From an uncultured Myxococcales bacterium (GTDB taxonomy: Bacteria > Myxococcota > Myxococcia > Myxococcales > Myxococcaceae), in the NCBI GenBank assembly GCA_937980205.1, contig CALJKW010000055.1:682001-746000 (forward strand): a stretch of DNA of 64,000 nt, in the 5' to 3' direction. Made by a program: the position numbers and the translations under genes. This document shows positions 18,158 to 25,644 of this stretch, piece by piece (position 1 is the stretch's first letter; the number at the start of each line of letters is the position of its first letter). The notes beneath the pieces were generated by a model. The model saw only the letters and a list, made by a program, of their open reading frames with translations, ran no database searches and was not told the DNA's origin.

Positions 18158-18694
18158 ATGCTCGCCATCGCCGTAATCGCGCTGCTCGGCCAGCAGCAGC
18201 CGCCGCTCGAGCCCCAGGCTCCGCCCGTCGAGAAGGAGAAGATCGATGCGGTCCAGGTGATTCGCGGGCAGGCCTCCTACGACCTGCAGTGGGCGGACGC
18301 CGACGACCGCCTGCAGGGCACCGTCCGCCCGCTGGACCCCGTCGCCGAGCGGCCGGTCGAGCTGTCCGTCATGGTCGGCACCTTCCAGGGCGACGAGTTC
18401 AACGGCCCCGTCACGATGACCATGCGCTGCCCCGAGTGGTCCGAGACCAGGACCGTCAGCCGCGCGAAGGGCGAGCGCGCCTGGTTCGCGTCGTTCGTCC
18501 CCGCCACCGACGACGCCGACTGCACCGTCGACATCGGCTTCACCACCACGAGGCACAAGGTCTTGCACTTCAAGCTCGCCGTTCAGCCCGCCCCGCTCTC
18601 TCGCCTGCCCTGGTATTTCATCCTGGGGGCGCTGCTGCTCGCGGCGTTCGGCTTTGGAATTCGCGCGGTGTTCAAGAAGCCGGAGCAGCCGTGA
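18158..18694 (+). CDS. Unknown protein with signal peptide and C-terminal membrane anchor
   Basis: 178 residues. A short hydrophobic N-terminus (MLAIAVIALLG) acts as signal or anchor; a Gln/Pro linker and a beta-rich domain with two Cys (TMRCPEWSE, DADCTVDIGF) follow; then a strong membrane helix (WYFILGALLLAAFGFGIRAVF) and a short basic tail. A GAGG ribosome site precedes the ATG. It overlaps the rRNA methyltransferase gene by 4 nt (GTGA). No family recognised; topology suggests a periplasmic domain tethered by the C-terminal helix. Confidence 0.7.
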   Translation: MLAIAVIALLGQQQPPLEPQAPPVEKEKIDAVQVIRGQASYDLQWADADDRLQGTVRPLDPVAERPVELSVMVGTFQGDEFNGPVTMTMRCPEWSETRTVSRAKGERAWFASFVPATDDADCTVDIGFTTTRHKVLHFKLAVQPAPLSRLPWYFILGALLLAAFGFGIRAVFKKPEQP

Positions 18695-20013
18695 GCGGCG
18701 CCAGGAAGCCGCTGCCCCAGCGCCCCGCTCGCCCGGTGCGAGAGGACCTCGTCACCCAGGCGTGCCTCGAGGCGTACGGCGCCGTTCGTCACGAAGGCCG
18801 CCTCGCGGATCGCGCGCTCGAGTTCACGCTGCGCCACAAGCGAATGCTGTACTCCAACGAGCGCCGCGCGGTGGCCGAGCGGGTCTACGCGCTGTTGCGC
18901 CGCGAGCGGCTCGTCGACTTCCTGCTCGCGCAGGCGAGCCGGTCGTTCGAGTCGCTGCCGTCGACGCGCAAAGATCTGCTGCGGCTGTCCGCGGTGCGGG
19001 TGCTGGCGGACGAGCGCGTCGACCTGTCTCCGTTGCCGGCCGAAGACCGGCCCCTGCTCGGCCGGGTCGCCGGAGCTCGCGCCGCGCTCGCGAAGCTGCC
19101 CGCAGCCGAGCGCTTCGCCACCGAGGCGTCGCTGCCCGACTGGCTCGCGGCGCGGTTCCAGCGCGAGCTCGGAGACGAGGCGCTGCAGGCCGCCGAGGCG
19201 ATGAACGAGCGGGCTCCGCTGACGGCGCGGACGAACGCGCTCAAAGGCGATCGCCCTTCGCTTCAGGAGCGCCTCGCCGCCGAGAAGGTGACGACGCGCA
19301 CGACGCCGCTGTCTCCGCTGGGGCTGTTCCTCGACGACCGCATCAACGCGTTCACGCTGCAGACGTTCCGCGACGGCTTCTTCGAGCTGCAGGACGAGGG
19401 CAGCCAGCTGCTCGGCATGCTCGTCGACGCTCCGCCGACGAAGGTCGTCGACGCGTGCGCCGGCGCCGGCGGCAAGTCGCTGCAGCTCGCCGCCCAGATG
19501 AAGAACAAGGGAGACCTCTACGCGCTCGACATCGACCCGCGACGGCTCGAGGAGCTCAAGGTCCGCGCGCGCCGCGACGGCGTGCACAACGTGCGCATCC
19601 ACATCCTGCCGCAGGTGCCCGACCTCGCCGGCAAGTGTGACCGCGTGCTCGTCGACGCGCCGTGCACCGGAAGCGGCACGCTGCGCCGCAAGCCGGATGC
19701 GCGGTACCGCCTGACCGAGGCCTCGGTCGCCGAGTACGCCGCGAAGCAGCAGGGGCTGCTCGAGCAGTTCTCCGCGATGGTGAAGCCGGGCGGGCGCCTC
19801 ATCTACGGAACGTGCTCGGTGCTGCGCGAGGAGAACGAGGACGTCGTCGCCGCGTTCCTGGCGGCGCACCCGGAGTTCGAGGTGATGCCCGCCGAGGCCG
19901 TGCTGGGCCCGGAGCTGGGGCCGAAGGTGACGCGCGGCGGGTTCCTTCGCACGTATCCCCACCGGCACGGCACCGACGGCTTCTTCGGCGCGGTGCTGAA
20001 GAAGAAGAAGTAA
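18691..20013 (+). CDS. rsmB: RsmB-type 16S rRNA (cytosine-5) methyltransferase
   Basis: 440 residues from GTG. N-terminal NusB-like helical domain (about 20-140) is joined to a class I methyltransferase. SAM motif DACAGAGGKSLQLA, motif II region LYALDIDPRRLEEL, and the two catalytic cysteines of the RNA m5C family, DAPCTGSGTLRRKPD and YGTCSVLREEN, are present, the second being the nucleophile and the first the product-release Cys. It probably methylates 16S rRNA near position 967, but other RsmB/RsmF-like paralogues share these motifs. The tail is KKKK. A palindromic repeat follows 10 nt after the stop. Confidence 0.85.
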   Translation: MSGARKPLPQRPARPVREDLVTQACLEAYGAVRHEGRLADRALEFTLRHKRMLYSNERRAVAERVYALLRRERLVDFLLAQASRSFESLPSTRKDLLRLSAVRVLADERVDLSPLPAEDRPLLGRVAGARAALAKLPAAERFATEASLPDWLAARFQRELGDEALQAAEAMNERAPLTARTNALKGDRPSLQERLAAEKVTTRTTPLSPLGLFLDDRINAFTLQTFRDGFFELQDEGSQLLGMLVDAPPTKVVDACAGAGGKSLQLAAQMKNKGDLYALDIDPRRLEELKVRARRDGVHNVRIHILPQVPDLAGKCDRVLVDAPCTGSGTLRRKPDARYRLTEASVAEYAAKQQGLLEQFSAMVKPGGRLIYGTCSVLREENEDVVAAFLAAHPEFEVMPAEAVLGPELGPKVTRGGFLRTYPHRHGTDGFFGAVLKKKK

Positions 20014-20022
20014 CGAGTCCTC

Positions 20023-20130
20023 CTCCGTTCACGGAGGCACGCGAAGCGGGCCGCAGTCGAAGGGGGCCGCCAAGCCGTCCATCGGCCCGCTTCGACTTCG
20101 GCCTTCGGCCTCCGCTCAGCGTGAACGGAG
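20023..20130. repeat. Nested palindromic repeat, copy 1 (MITE-like family)
   Basis: An imperfect palindrome whose outer arms read CTCCGTTCAC at 20023-20032 and GTGAACGGAG at 20121-20130. Inner arms are GGGCCGCAGTCGAAGGGGGCC on the left and its counterpart GGCCCGCTTCGACTTCGGCC on the right, with a loop around GCCGTCCATC. In reverse complement it matches copy 3 (46363-46460) almost base for base, including the loop. It occupies nearly all of the space between the rsmB-like stop and the RDD gene start. It may act as a transcription end or insulating hairpin. No coding potential. Confidence 0.8.
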
Positions 20131-20147
20131 ATTAAGCTCACGCCCAG

Positions 20148-20849
20148 GTGTCCTCCTCCACCGGCCTCCAGCTCGACGTCGCGACGCCCGAGCGCGTGTC
20201 GATGTCGCTGCCGGTGGCGGGCATCGGGTACCGCTCGCTCGCGTACCTCATCGACGTGACGCTCATCATCTCGTTCTGGGTCATCCTCTACTTCCTCTAC
20301 GCGCTGACCGGCCCCGACGTGCTCAAGGTGATCGGCGGCATGTCCACGTTCGCGCGCGTGGCCGCCACGCTCGGCGTCTTCTTCTTCCAGTGGGTCTACT
20401 GGACCGCGGCCGAGGTGCTCTGGCGCGGCCAGACGCCGGGCAAGCGACTCCTCCACATCCGCGTGGTGCGCACCGACGGCTCGCCGATCGGCGTCTTCGA
20501 GAGCGCGGTTCGCAACCTGCTGCGCGTCATCGACTTCCTGCCGTTCGCGTACGGCATCGGCCTCATCGTGATGCTGATCGACCCCAGGCACCGCCGCCTC
20601 GGAGACTTCGCCGCCGGCACCATCGCCATCCGCGAAGAGCAGATCGACCTCTCCTCGTACGAAGCCGCGAAGGCGGAGCTCAGCACCCCGCAGCACGAGC
20701 TGCTCAAGTCGCTCGTCGAGCGCTTCGACAGCCTCGAGCCCGCCGCCCGGGTCACCCTCACCCAGAAGCTCGCGCAGCGGCTGGGCGACGATCCGGCCCG
20801 CATCACCGACGAAGCCGCGGCCCGCGCGTGGATCGCGAGCCGCCGATGA
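20148..20849 (+). CDS. RDD-family membrane protein
   Basis: 233 residues, GTG start. RDD family signature: the first span begins after GIGYRSLAYLIDVTLI, containing the Arg and Asp that name the family, and LWRGQTPGKRLLHIRVV and the final Asp of MLIDPRHRRLGDFAAGT are all present. Three to four membrane segments occupy 30-150; the last 70 residues are a soluble helical tail. Some RDD proteins influence ion or Na+ tolerance; the role here is unknown. It overlaps the SpoIIM-like gene by 4 nt. RDD and SpoIIM-like (DUF95) genes are frequently adjacent in bacteria. Confidence 0.88.
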   Translation: MSSSTGLQLDVATPERVSMSLPVAGIGYRSLAYLIDVTLIISFWVILYFLYALTGPDVLKVIGGMSTFARVAATLGVFFFQWVYWTAAEVLWRGQTPGKRLLHIRVVRTDGSPIGVFESAVRNLLRVIDFLPFAYGIGLIVMLIDPRHRRLGDFAAGTIAIREEQIDLSSYEAAKAELSTPQHELLKSLVERFDSLEPAARVTLTQKLAQRLGDDPARITDEAAARAWIASRR

Positions 20850-21835
20850 GCGAGGCGCTGCCCTCCTTCGTCGCGCGCCGCAAGCCCGACTGGGACGCGC
20901 TCGAGAAGCTGCTCGACGCGCTCGACGCGCGGAAGCTGGCCGCCGCCCAGCTCGTAGAGCTCGACCGGCTCTACCGCCGCGCCGCCGCCGACCTCGCGCG
21001 CGCGCAGGCGCAGTACGCGGGCACCGACGTCCACCGCTTCTTGAACCAGCTCGCCGGGCGCGCGTACGGGCGCATCTACGTGCACCGCCAGAGCCGCCTC
21101 GCCGCGGCGCGCGACTTCTTCGCCCGCGACTTCCCCCGCGCCGTCCGCGACGAGCTCGCGTTCGTGGGCGCCGCAGCCGCGCTGCTCGCGCTGGGCGTCG
21201 TCGTCGGGCTCACCAGCCTGCTCTTGCAGCCCGGCCTCGCGGACCTCTTCGTCCCCGAGACGCTGCAGCGCTACGTCGCCGAGCAGCGCCTGTGGACGGA
21301 CGCGATCCCCCTGCCGCCCAGCGAGCTCGCCACGCAGATCCTCACCAACAACCTGCAGGTGACCGTCGGAGCCTTCGCGCTCGGCATCACCGGCGGGCTG
21401 GGCACCGTCTTCATCCTGCTCAACAACGGCGTCTTCCTCGGGGCCACCCTCGCCCACTGCTTCAACGGCGGCGTCGGCACGGGCCTGCTCGTGTTCATGT
21501 CGGCGCACGGCTTCGTCGAGCTCTCCGTCATCTGCATCTGCGGAGGCGCCGGCCTCGTGCTCGGCCACGCGCTCGTCGTCCCGCAGGAGCGGCCGCGCGC
21601 CGAGGTCCTGCGCGAGCGGGCGAAGCGCGCCGTGCAGCTCGTGCTCGGCTGCGCGCCCTTCCTCACCGCCATCGGAGTCGTCGAGGGCTACGTGAGCCCG
21701 GGCGACGCAGTGCCGCCGGCGCTCAAGCTCGTGCTCGGCGTGTCGCTGGGTGCGGGGTTCTGGACGTACTTAGTGGCCAGTGGCGCGCGGAAAAGGGGAC
21801 TGGCTCCTTTTTCGCGCTACCGCGCGGCGCCTTGA
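20846..21835 (+). CDS. SpoIIM-family (DUF95) integral membrane protein
   Basis: 329 residues. An N-terminal coiled region (1-100) precedes several membrane spans: FVGAAAALLALGVVVGLTSL, LGITGGLGTVFILLNNGVFLG, GLLVFMSAHGFVELSVIC and a last pair around 265-310. The LNNGVFLGATLAH and SAHGFVEL segments are typical of stage II sporulation protein M homologues, which in non-spore-formers are found with RDD genes. The final residues (KRGLAPFSRYRAAP) are encoded by an inverted repeat that also provides the stop codon. The 3' end overlaps the convergent J-protein gene by 19 nt. Confidence 0.83.
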   Translation: MSEALPSFVARRKPDWDALEKLLDALDARKLAAAQLVELDRLYRRAAADLARAQAQYAGTDVHRFLNQLAGRAYGRIYVHRQSRLAAARDFFARDFPRAVRDELAFVGAAAALLALGVVVGLTSLLLQPGLADLFVPETLQRYVAEQRLWTDAIPLPPSELATQILTNNLQVTVGAFALGITGGLGTVFILLNNGVFLGATLAHCFNGGVGTGLLVFMSAHGFVELSVICICGGAGLVLGHALVVPQERPRAEVLRERAKRAVQLVLGCAPFLTAIGVVEGYVSPGDAVPPALKLVLGVSLGAGFWTYLVASGARKRGLAPFSRYRAAP

Positions 21836-21882
21836 GTCTCGGCGGCCAGCGAAAAAGGTGCCTGTCCCCTTTTCTGCGCGCC
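21782..21882. repeat. Inverted repeat of two GGGGAC-type palindrome units
   Basis: Two 34-nt arms, 21782-21815 and 21849-21882, are inverted copies differing at only three positions, with a 33-nt loop. Each arm is itself a partial palindrome, with AAAAGGGGAC on one side and CCTTTTTCGC on the other. The same core occurs at 35621-35766 and 37949-37970. Both convergent genes here end inside it: the SpoIIM-like stop is at 21833-21835 and the J-protein stop at 21817-21819. The two proteins therefore finish with the related peptides KRGLAPFS and KRGQAPFS. Confidence 0.85.
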
Positions 21883-22314
21883 CTCGCGGTGCAGCGCGAT
21901 GCGCTCGTACGCATCGTTGATCTGCCGCATCTTCTCGATCGACCCGCCGCGGTCGGGGTGGTTCGCGACGGCGAGCTCGCGGTACCTCTCGCGAATGCGC
22001 TCGGGCGAGTCGTTCTTCGAGACGCCGAGCATGCGGTAGGGGTCCTGACCCTCGACGGCCTCGAGCCAGCGCTCGAGGCGCTCCTTCACGGCGCCGAAGA
22101 CGCCGGGGCCGGCCTCGGTGCGCCGGCGGGCGCGGACCTTGGCGTCGGCGCGCAGGACCTCGGAGTAGGTGCTCGAGACCCAGCGGTGGCACGAGCCACA
22201 GTGGAAGTAGCGGACGGCGGCTCCGCTGCCGAGGTGGCAGGTCATCGCGACTCCGCAGTGGGTGCACTCGACGTCGACGTCCGCGAGGGTCTTGCAGGTG
22301 GCAGCGACGGGCAA
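21817..22314 (-). CDS. J-domain protein with N-terminal zinc ribbon
   Basis: 165 residues if the TTG at 22314 is used. That start keeps the complete zinc ribbon (CTHC then HCGSC) and has AGAGG nine nt upstream; the first ATG would cut off one Cys pair, and longer frames run through the AT-rich intergenic. A linker with RWVSSTYSEV leads to a J-domain: DPYRMLGVSKND, YRELAVANHPDRGGS with the HPD tripeptide needed to stimulate Hsp70 ATPase, and MRQINDAYERIA. It is probably a co-chaperone with substrate-binding zinc ribbon. The final residues come from the shared inverted repeat. Confidence 0.78.
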   Translation of the reverse strand: MPVAATCKTLADVDVECTHCGVAMTCHLGSGAAVRYFHCGSCHRWVSSTYSEVLRADAKVRARRRTEAGPGVFGAVKERLERWLEAVEGQDPYRMLGVSKNDSPERIRERYRELAVANHPDRGGSIEKMRQINDAYERIALHREGAQKRGQAPFSLAAETQGAAR

Positions 22315-22414
22315 AGCGACGATCCTCTCGAAAAAAGTGCTACAGCTCTGTCGAAACTTGTACCCCGCCGATCGATCGGCGCAAAAAATTGGCCACTTTT
22401 CCCCCTCGGGCATC

Positions 22415-23044
22415 ATGACCCTCGTGAAACGGTTGGCTCTCGCGTCGCTGCTCGTCACCGCTCCCGCGCTCGCGCAGGTCGACGCGGGAGCTCCGAAGGC
22501 GCCGCCGAAGCAGCCGCAGAAGACGTCGAAGTCGATCGGCAGCGCGAAGGAAGACGACGAGCCGGACGCGCCGAAGGCCGCCGCCGCGACGGGGCACCCG
22601 GTCAGCGACTCGGACACCGGCCTGCTGCGGGCGCTGCTCTACGCGTTCGAGCCCGCGCCCACCGAGATCCGCGTCATCGCGATCGAAGACCTCGGCCTGC
22701 TCGGAGACACGCGCGCGCTCAACCCGCTCGCCCAGCTCGTGATGGACGCGAACCCGGCGGTGCAGCAGGCCGCGGTGCGCGCGATCGCGTCGATTCAGCA
22801 CCCGCGCGCAGAGGCGATCCTCTCGAACATCGTGCGGCACCCGTCGATCTCCGAGAAGGTGAAGCTCGCCGCCATCGACGCGCTCATCTTCCAGAACTCG
22901 ACGACGTCGGTGCAGTTCCTCGACTTCCTCTCGAAGTGGAAGGGCTTCCACCCCGCCCTGCAGCAGCAGGCGCGCCGCGTGCTGTCCGAGCTGCCGCCCG
23001 GGCGCGCCGCGAGCAGCACCGCCGGAGGCAGGGTCGACCTGTGA
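22415..23044 (+). CDS. Exported HEAT-repeat-like protein
   Basis: 209 residues starting at ATG 22415. A signal peptide (MTLVKRLALASLLVTAPALA) is followed by a Lys/Pro/Ala-rich linker and helical repeats: EIRVIAIEDLGLLGDTRALNPL and AVQQAAVRAIASIQHPRAEAIL are HEAT or PBS-lyase-type units. Such proteins are scaffolds. It heads a tight operon (proC, divIVA-like, yggU-like and a metallopeptidase gene), overlapping proC by 4 nt. Upstream lies a relatively AT-rich stretch around 22320-22400 likely to hold the promoters of this gene and the divergent J-protein gene. Confidence 0.75.
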   Translation: MTLVKRLALASLLVTAPALAQVDAGAPKAPPKQPQKTSKSIGSAKEDDEPDAPKAAAATGHPVSDSDTGLLRALLYAFEPAPTEIRVIAIEDLGLLGDTRALNPLAQLVMDANPAVQQAAVRAIASIQHPRAEAILSNIVRHPSISEKVKLAAIDALIFQNSTTSVQFLDFLSKWKGFHPALQQQARRVLSELPPGRAASSTAGGRVDL

Positions 23045-23874
23045 TCCAATCGCGCTTCGCCTTCCTCGGCGCCGGGAACATGGCGGGCGCGCTCATCAAC
23101 GGGCTGTTGCGCGCCGGCGCCGCCGCCGACCGCATCAACGCGACCTACCGCCGCGCCGAGCGCGGCGCGGAGCTGGTGAAGAAGCTCGGCGTGAAGACCA
23201 CCACCGACAACGTCGCGGCCGCGAAGGACGCGGACATCGTGGTGCTGGCGGTGAAGCCGCAGGCGATGCAGAAGCTGCTGACGCAGATCGCTCCGGTGAT
23301 CGACACCAAGAAGCTCGTCATCTCCGTCGCGGCGGGGGTGCCCATCGCGGCGATCGAGCGGAAGCTCGGCGCGGGCTCGCGGGTTGTGCGGGCGATGCCC
23401 AACACTCCTGCCCTCGTGGGCCTGGGCGCCACGGCGCTGTCGGGCGGCGAGCACGCCACGCAGGAGGATCTCGCGTTCGCGCAGAAGCTCTTCGACGCGG
23501 TCGGCATGACCACGATCGTCGACGAGTCGCTGCTCGACGCGGTCACGGGCCTCAGCGGCTCGGGGCCCGCATACGTGTTCCTGATGATCGAGGCGCTGTC
23601 GGACGCCGGCGTGAAGGTGGGGCTGTCGCGCCACGTGGCGCTGAAGCTCGCGGCCCAGACGGTGCTCGGCAGCGCGAAGCTGTTGCTCGAGACGGGCGAG
23701 CACCCGGGGCACCTGAAGGACCAGGTGACGTCTCCCGGCGGCACGGCGATCGCAGGCCTGCACACGCTCGAGGCGGGCGGCCTGCGCACCACCCTCATCG
23801 ACGCAGTGGAAGCAGCCACGAAGCGCGCCCGCGAGCTGGGCGAGTCGTTCTTGAACGAAGGAGGCGGCACATGA
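23041..23874 (+). CDS. proC: Pyrroline-5-carboxylate reductase
   Basis: 277 residues from GTG overlapping the preceding stop. It reduces 1-pyrroline-5-carboxylate to proline, the last step of proline synthesis. Motifs: dinucleotide loop FLGAGNMAGAL near residues 8-18, AVKPQAM, RAMPNTPALVG, and the C-terminal signature TGLSGSGPAYVF with KDQVTSPGGTAIAGL. Length and motifs are standard. The downstream neighbour is a DivIVA-domain gene (ATGA overlap); a proC-like gene near division-septum genes is a recurring bacterial arrangement. Confidence 0.95.
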   Translation: MIQSRFAFLGAGNMAGALINGLLRAGAAADRINATYRRAERGAELVKKLGVKTTTDNVAAAKDADIVVLAVKPQAMQKLLTQIAPVIDTKKLVISVAAGVPIAAIERKLGAGSRVVRAMPNTPALVGLGATALSGGEHATQEDLAFAQKLFDAVGMTTIVDESLLDAVTGLSGSGPAYVFLMIEALSDAGVKVGLSRHVALKLAAQTVLGSAKLLLETGEHPGHLKDQVTSPGGTAIAGLHTLEAGGLRTTLIDAVEAATKRARELGESFLNEGGGT

Positions 23875-24371
23875 AGATGACCCCGCTGGACATCCGGCAG
23901 AAGCGCTTCGAGCGCGAGATGCGCGGGTACAGCAAGCGCGAGGTCGAGGGCTTCCTCGAGCTCACCGCCGCCGAGTTCGAAGAGGTCGTGAAGGAGAACA
24001 TCGCGCTCAAAGAAGAGCTCAAGCGCACGAACGCGCGGCTCGAGCACCACGTCGAGCGCGAGAAGACGCTGCAGGAGACGATGGTGACGGCGCAGCGCAT
24101 CAGCGAAGACGTGAAGGCCAGCGCGCGCAAGGAGGCCGAGGTGATCGTGGCCGAGGCGTCGCTGCAGGCCGAGAAGATCGTCGCCGGCGCGAACCACAAG
24201 CTCACCGAGCTGGTGGCCGACATCAACGAGCTCAAGCGGCAGCGGGTGCAGTTCGAGTCGCAGCTCAACGGCATCATCGAGTCGCACCGCAAGCTGCTCG
24301 AGACGTTCAAGATGTCCGCGGGCCCCGACTCGGTCGCGTTCCTGTTGCAGAAGAAGACGTCGGCTGAGTAG
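23871..24371 (+). CDS. DivIVA-domain coiled-coil protein
   Basis: 166 residues. The N-terminus MTPLDIRQKRFEREMRGYSKREVEGFL is the conserved DivIVA lipid-binding head (MTPLDI then F and GYS-VDxFL pattern). The rest is coiled coil (30-150) rich in Glu and Lys. DivIVA/GpsB-like proteins bind curved membrane and organise poles or septa. It sits between proC and a yggU-like gene, as in many genomes where a DivIVA gene closes the division cluster. Whether it acts in division or growth here is open. Confidence 0.88.
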   Translation: MKMTPLDIRQKRFEREMRGYSKREVEGFLELTAAEFEEVVKENIALKEELKRTNARLEHHVEREKTLQETMVTAQRISEDVKASARKEAEVIVAEASLQAEKIVAGANHKLTELVADINELKRQRVQFESQLNGIIESHRKLLETFKMSAGPDSVAFLLQKKTSAE

Positions 24372-24378
24372 CGCGTGG

Positions 24379-24660
24379 GTGAAAGACGTCGCCGGTGGCT
24401 GCGAGCTGCTCGTGCTCGTTCAGCCGCGGGCGTCGAGATCCCGCATCGTCGGTGAGCATGACGGGCGGCTGAAGGTGCAGCTGGCCGCGCCGCCCGTCGA
24501 TGGAGAGGCGAACGCGGCCTTGCTCGAGCTGCTTTCTGAGTTACTCAAGGTCCGTAAGTCGGACGTCGAGCTCCTCGACGGGCACCAGGGCCGGAGAAAG
24601 CGCGTAAAAGTGACCGGCCTTGATGCGCGAGCCGCGAAAGCGGTTATCTGGGGATCGTGA
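24379..24660 (+). CDS. YggU/DUF167 family protein
   Basis: 93 residues with a GTG start 7 nt after the DivIVA-type stop. Family hallmarks: LLVLVQPRASRSRIVGEHDGRLKVQLAAPPVDGEANAALLELL, of which VQPRAS, LKVQLAAPPVDGEAN and the later GRRKRVKV are conserved. The biochemical function of DUF167 is unresolved. It commonly lies next to proC, yggT and DivIVA genes, as here. The next gene overlaps by 4 nt. Confidence 0.88.
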   Translation: MKDVAGGCELLVLVQPRASRSRIVGEHDGRLKVQLAAPPVDGEANAALLELLSELLKVRKSDVELLDGHQGRRKRVKVTGLDARAAKAVIWGS

Positions 24661-25634
24661 TCGCGCCGCTCATCGCTTTGTTCCTCACCGCAGGTGTGCC
24701 GGCGACACAGGAGCTGCCCACCCCGCGCTTCAAGATCGTCCACACCGAGCGCGCCACCGGAGCCGCACACCTCCTCGCACAGGAGATCGAAGGCCGCCGC
24801 GACGAGATCGCGAAGAGCCTCGGCCGCGACTGGGACGGCACCACCGAGGTCCGCCTCGGCTGGGACCGCGAAGAGTTCGAAGCGCTGGCCCTCTCACCGC
24901 CGCCGAGCTGGGCGGTCGCGCTCGCCTGGCCCGAGCAGAACGTCATGCTCGTCGAGGCCAAGTCGCTCGTGAAAGGCGACGGCCAGCAGACGCTTCGCCA
25001 CGAGCTCGTGCACATCGCGCTCGGCCGCCTCGGAGAGCGCTGGCCCCGCTGGTTCCACGAGGGCTTCGCGCAGCGCCTCACCGGCGAGCGGCTCTTCTCC
25101 GTCGAGCACTACACGACGATCGCGCGCGCGGTCTCCGCCGACCGCATCTTCAAGTTCGACGATCTCACCGCCGGCTTCCCCGAGCAGCCCGCCGACGTCG
25201 AGATCGCCTACGCGCAGAGCGCCGCGTTCGTGAACTTCCTCTTCGAGCGCCACAAGCCCTCCGCCTTCGGTGAGCTCGTCGACGGGCTCGAGCGCGGCGA
25301 GACGTTCGAGATCGCCTTCGCGAAGGCCTTCCACACCTCGCTCAACCTCGAAGAGCGGAAGTTCCGAGAAGAGCTGCCGGGCCGCTACCCGTTCTGGCCC
25401 ATCGTCACGACCGGCACGGGCCTGTGGACGTTCGCGTCGCTGCTCGTGGTCTTCGCGTGGTGGCGGCGGAAGAAGCACGTCACGCTGCTCCGCGCCCAGC
25501 AGGAGGCGCAGGAGGCCGCCGAGGACGCCGCCGCCCGCATCCTCGCCGCCGAGCAGGCGCAGGCCGCCGCGGTCGAGCCGCCGCCGACGAGCGAAGAGAC
25601 GCCGGTGCCCGAGCAGAAACCGACGCTTCACTGA
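24657..25634 (+). CDS. Membrane-anchored gluzincin-type metallopeptidase (peptidase MA-like)
   Basis: 325 residues from GTG. A signal peptide or anchor (VIAPLIALFLTAGVPA) precedes an exported domain with HELVH zinc-binding motif in LRHELVHIALGRL and a downstream Glu in RWFHEGFAQRLTGE: the HExxH plus E arrangement of gluzincins of the MA-like group. A second hydrophobic segment (about 255-275, TGLWTFASLLVVFAWW) and a Gln/Ala-rich cytosolic tail follow. It is likely an envelope protease with active site in the periplasm. It is the last gene of the operon starting at 22415. Substrate unknown. Confidence 0.78.
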   Translation: MIAPLIALFLTAGVPATQELPTPRFKIVHTERATGAAHLLAQEIEGRRDEIAKSLGRDWDGTTEVRLGWDREEFEALALSPPPSWAVALAWPEQNVMLVEAKSLVKGDGQQTLRHELVHIALGRLGERWPRWFHEGFAQRLTGERLFSVEHYTTIARAVSADRIFKFDDLTAGFPEQPADVEIAYAQSAAFVNFLFERHKPSAFGELVDGLERGETFEIAFAKAFHTSLNLEERKFREELPGRYPFWPIVTTGTGLWTFASLLVVFAWWRRKKHVTLLRAQQEAQEAAEDAAARILAAEQAQAAAVEPPPTSEETPVPEQKPTLH

Positions 25635-25644
25635 GAGCGCGCAC

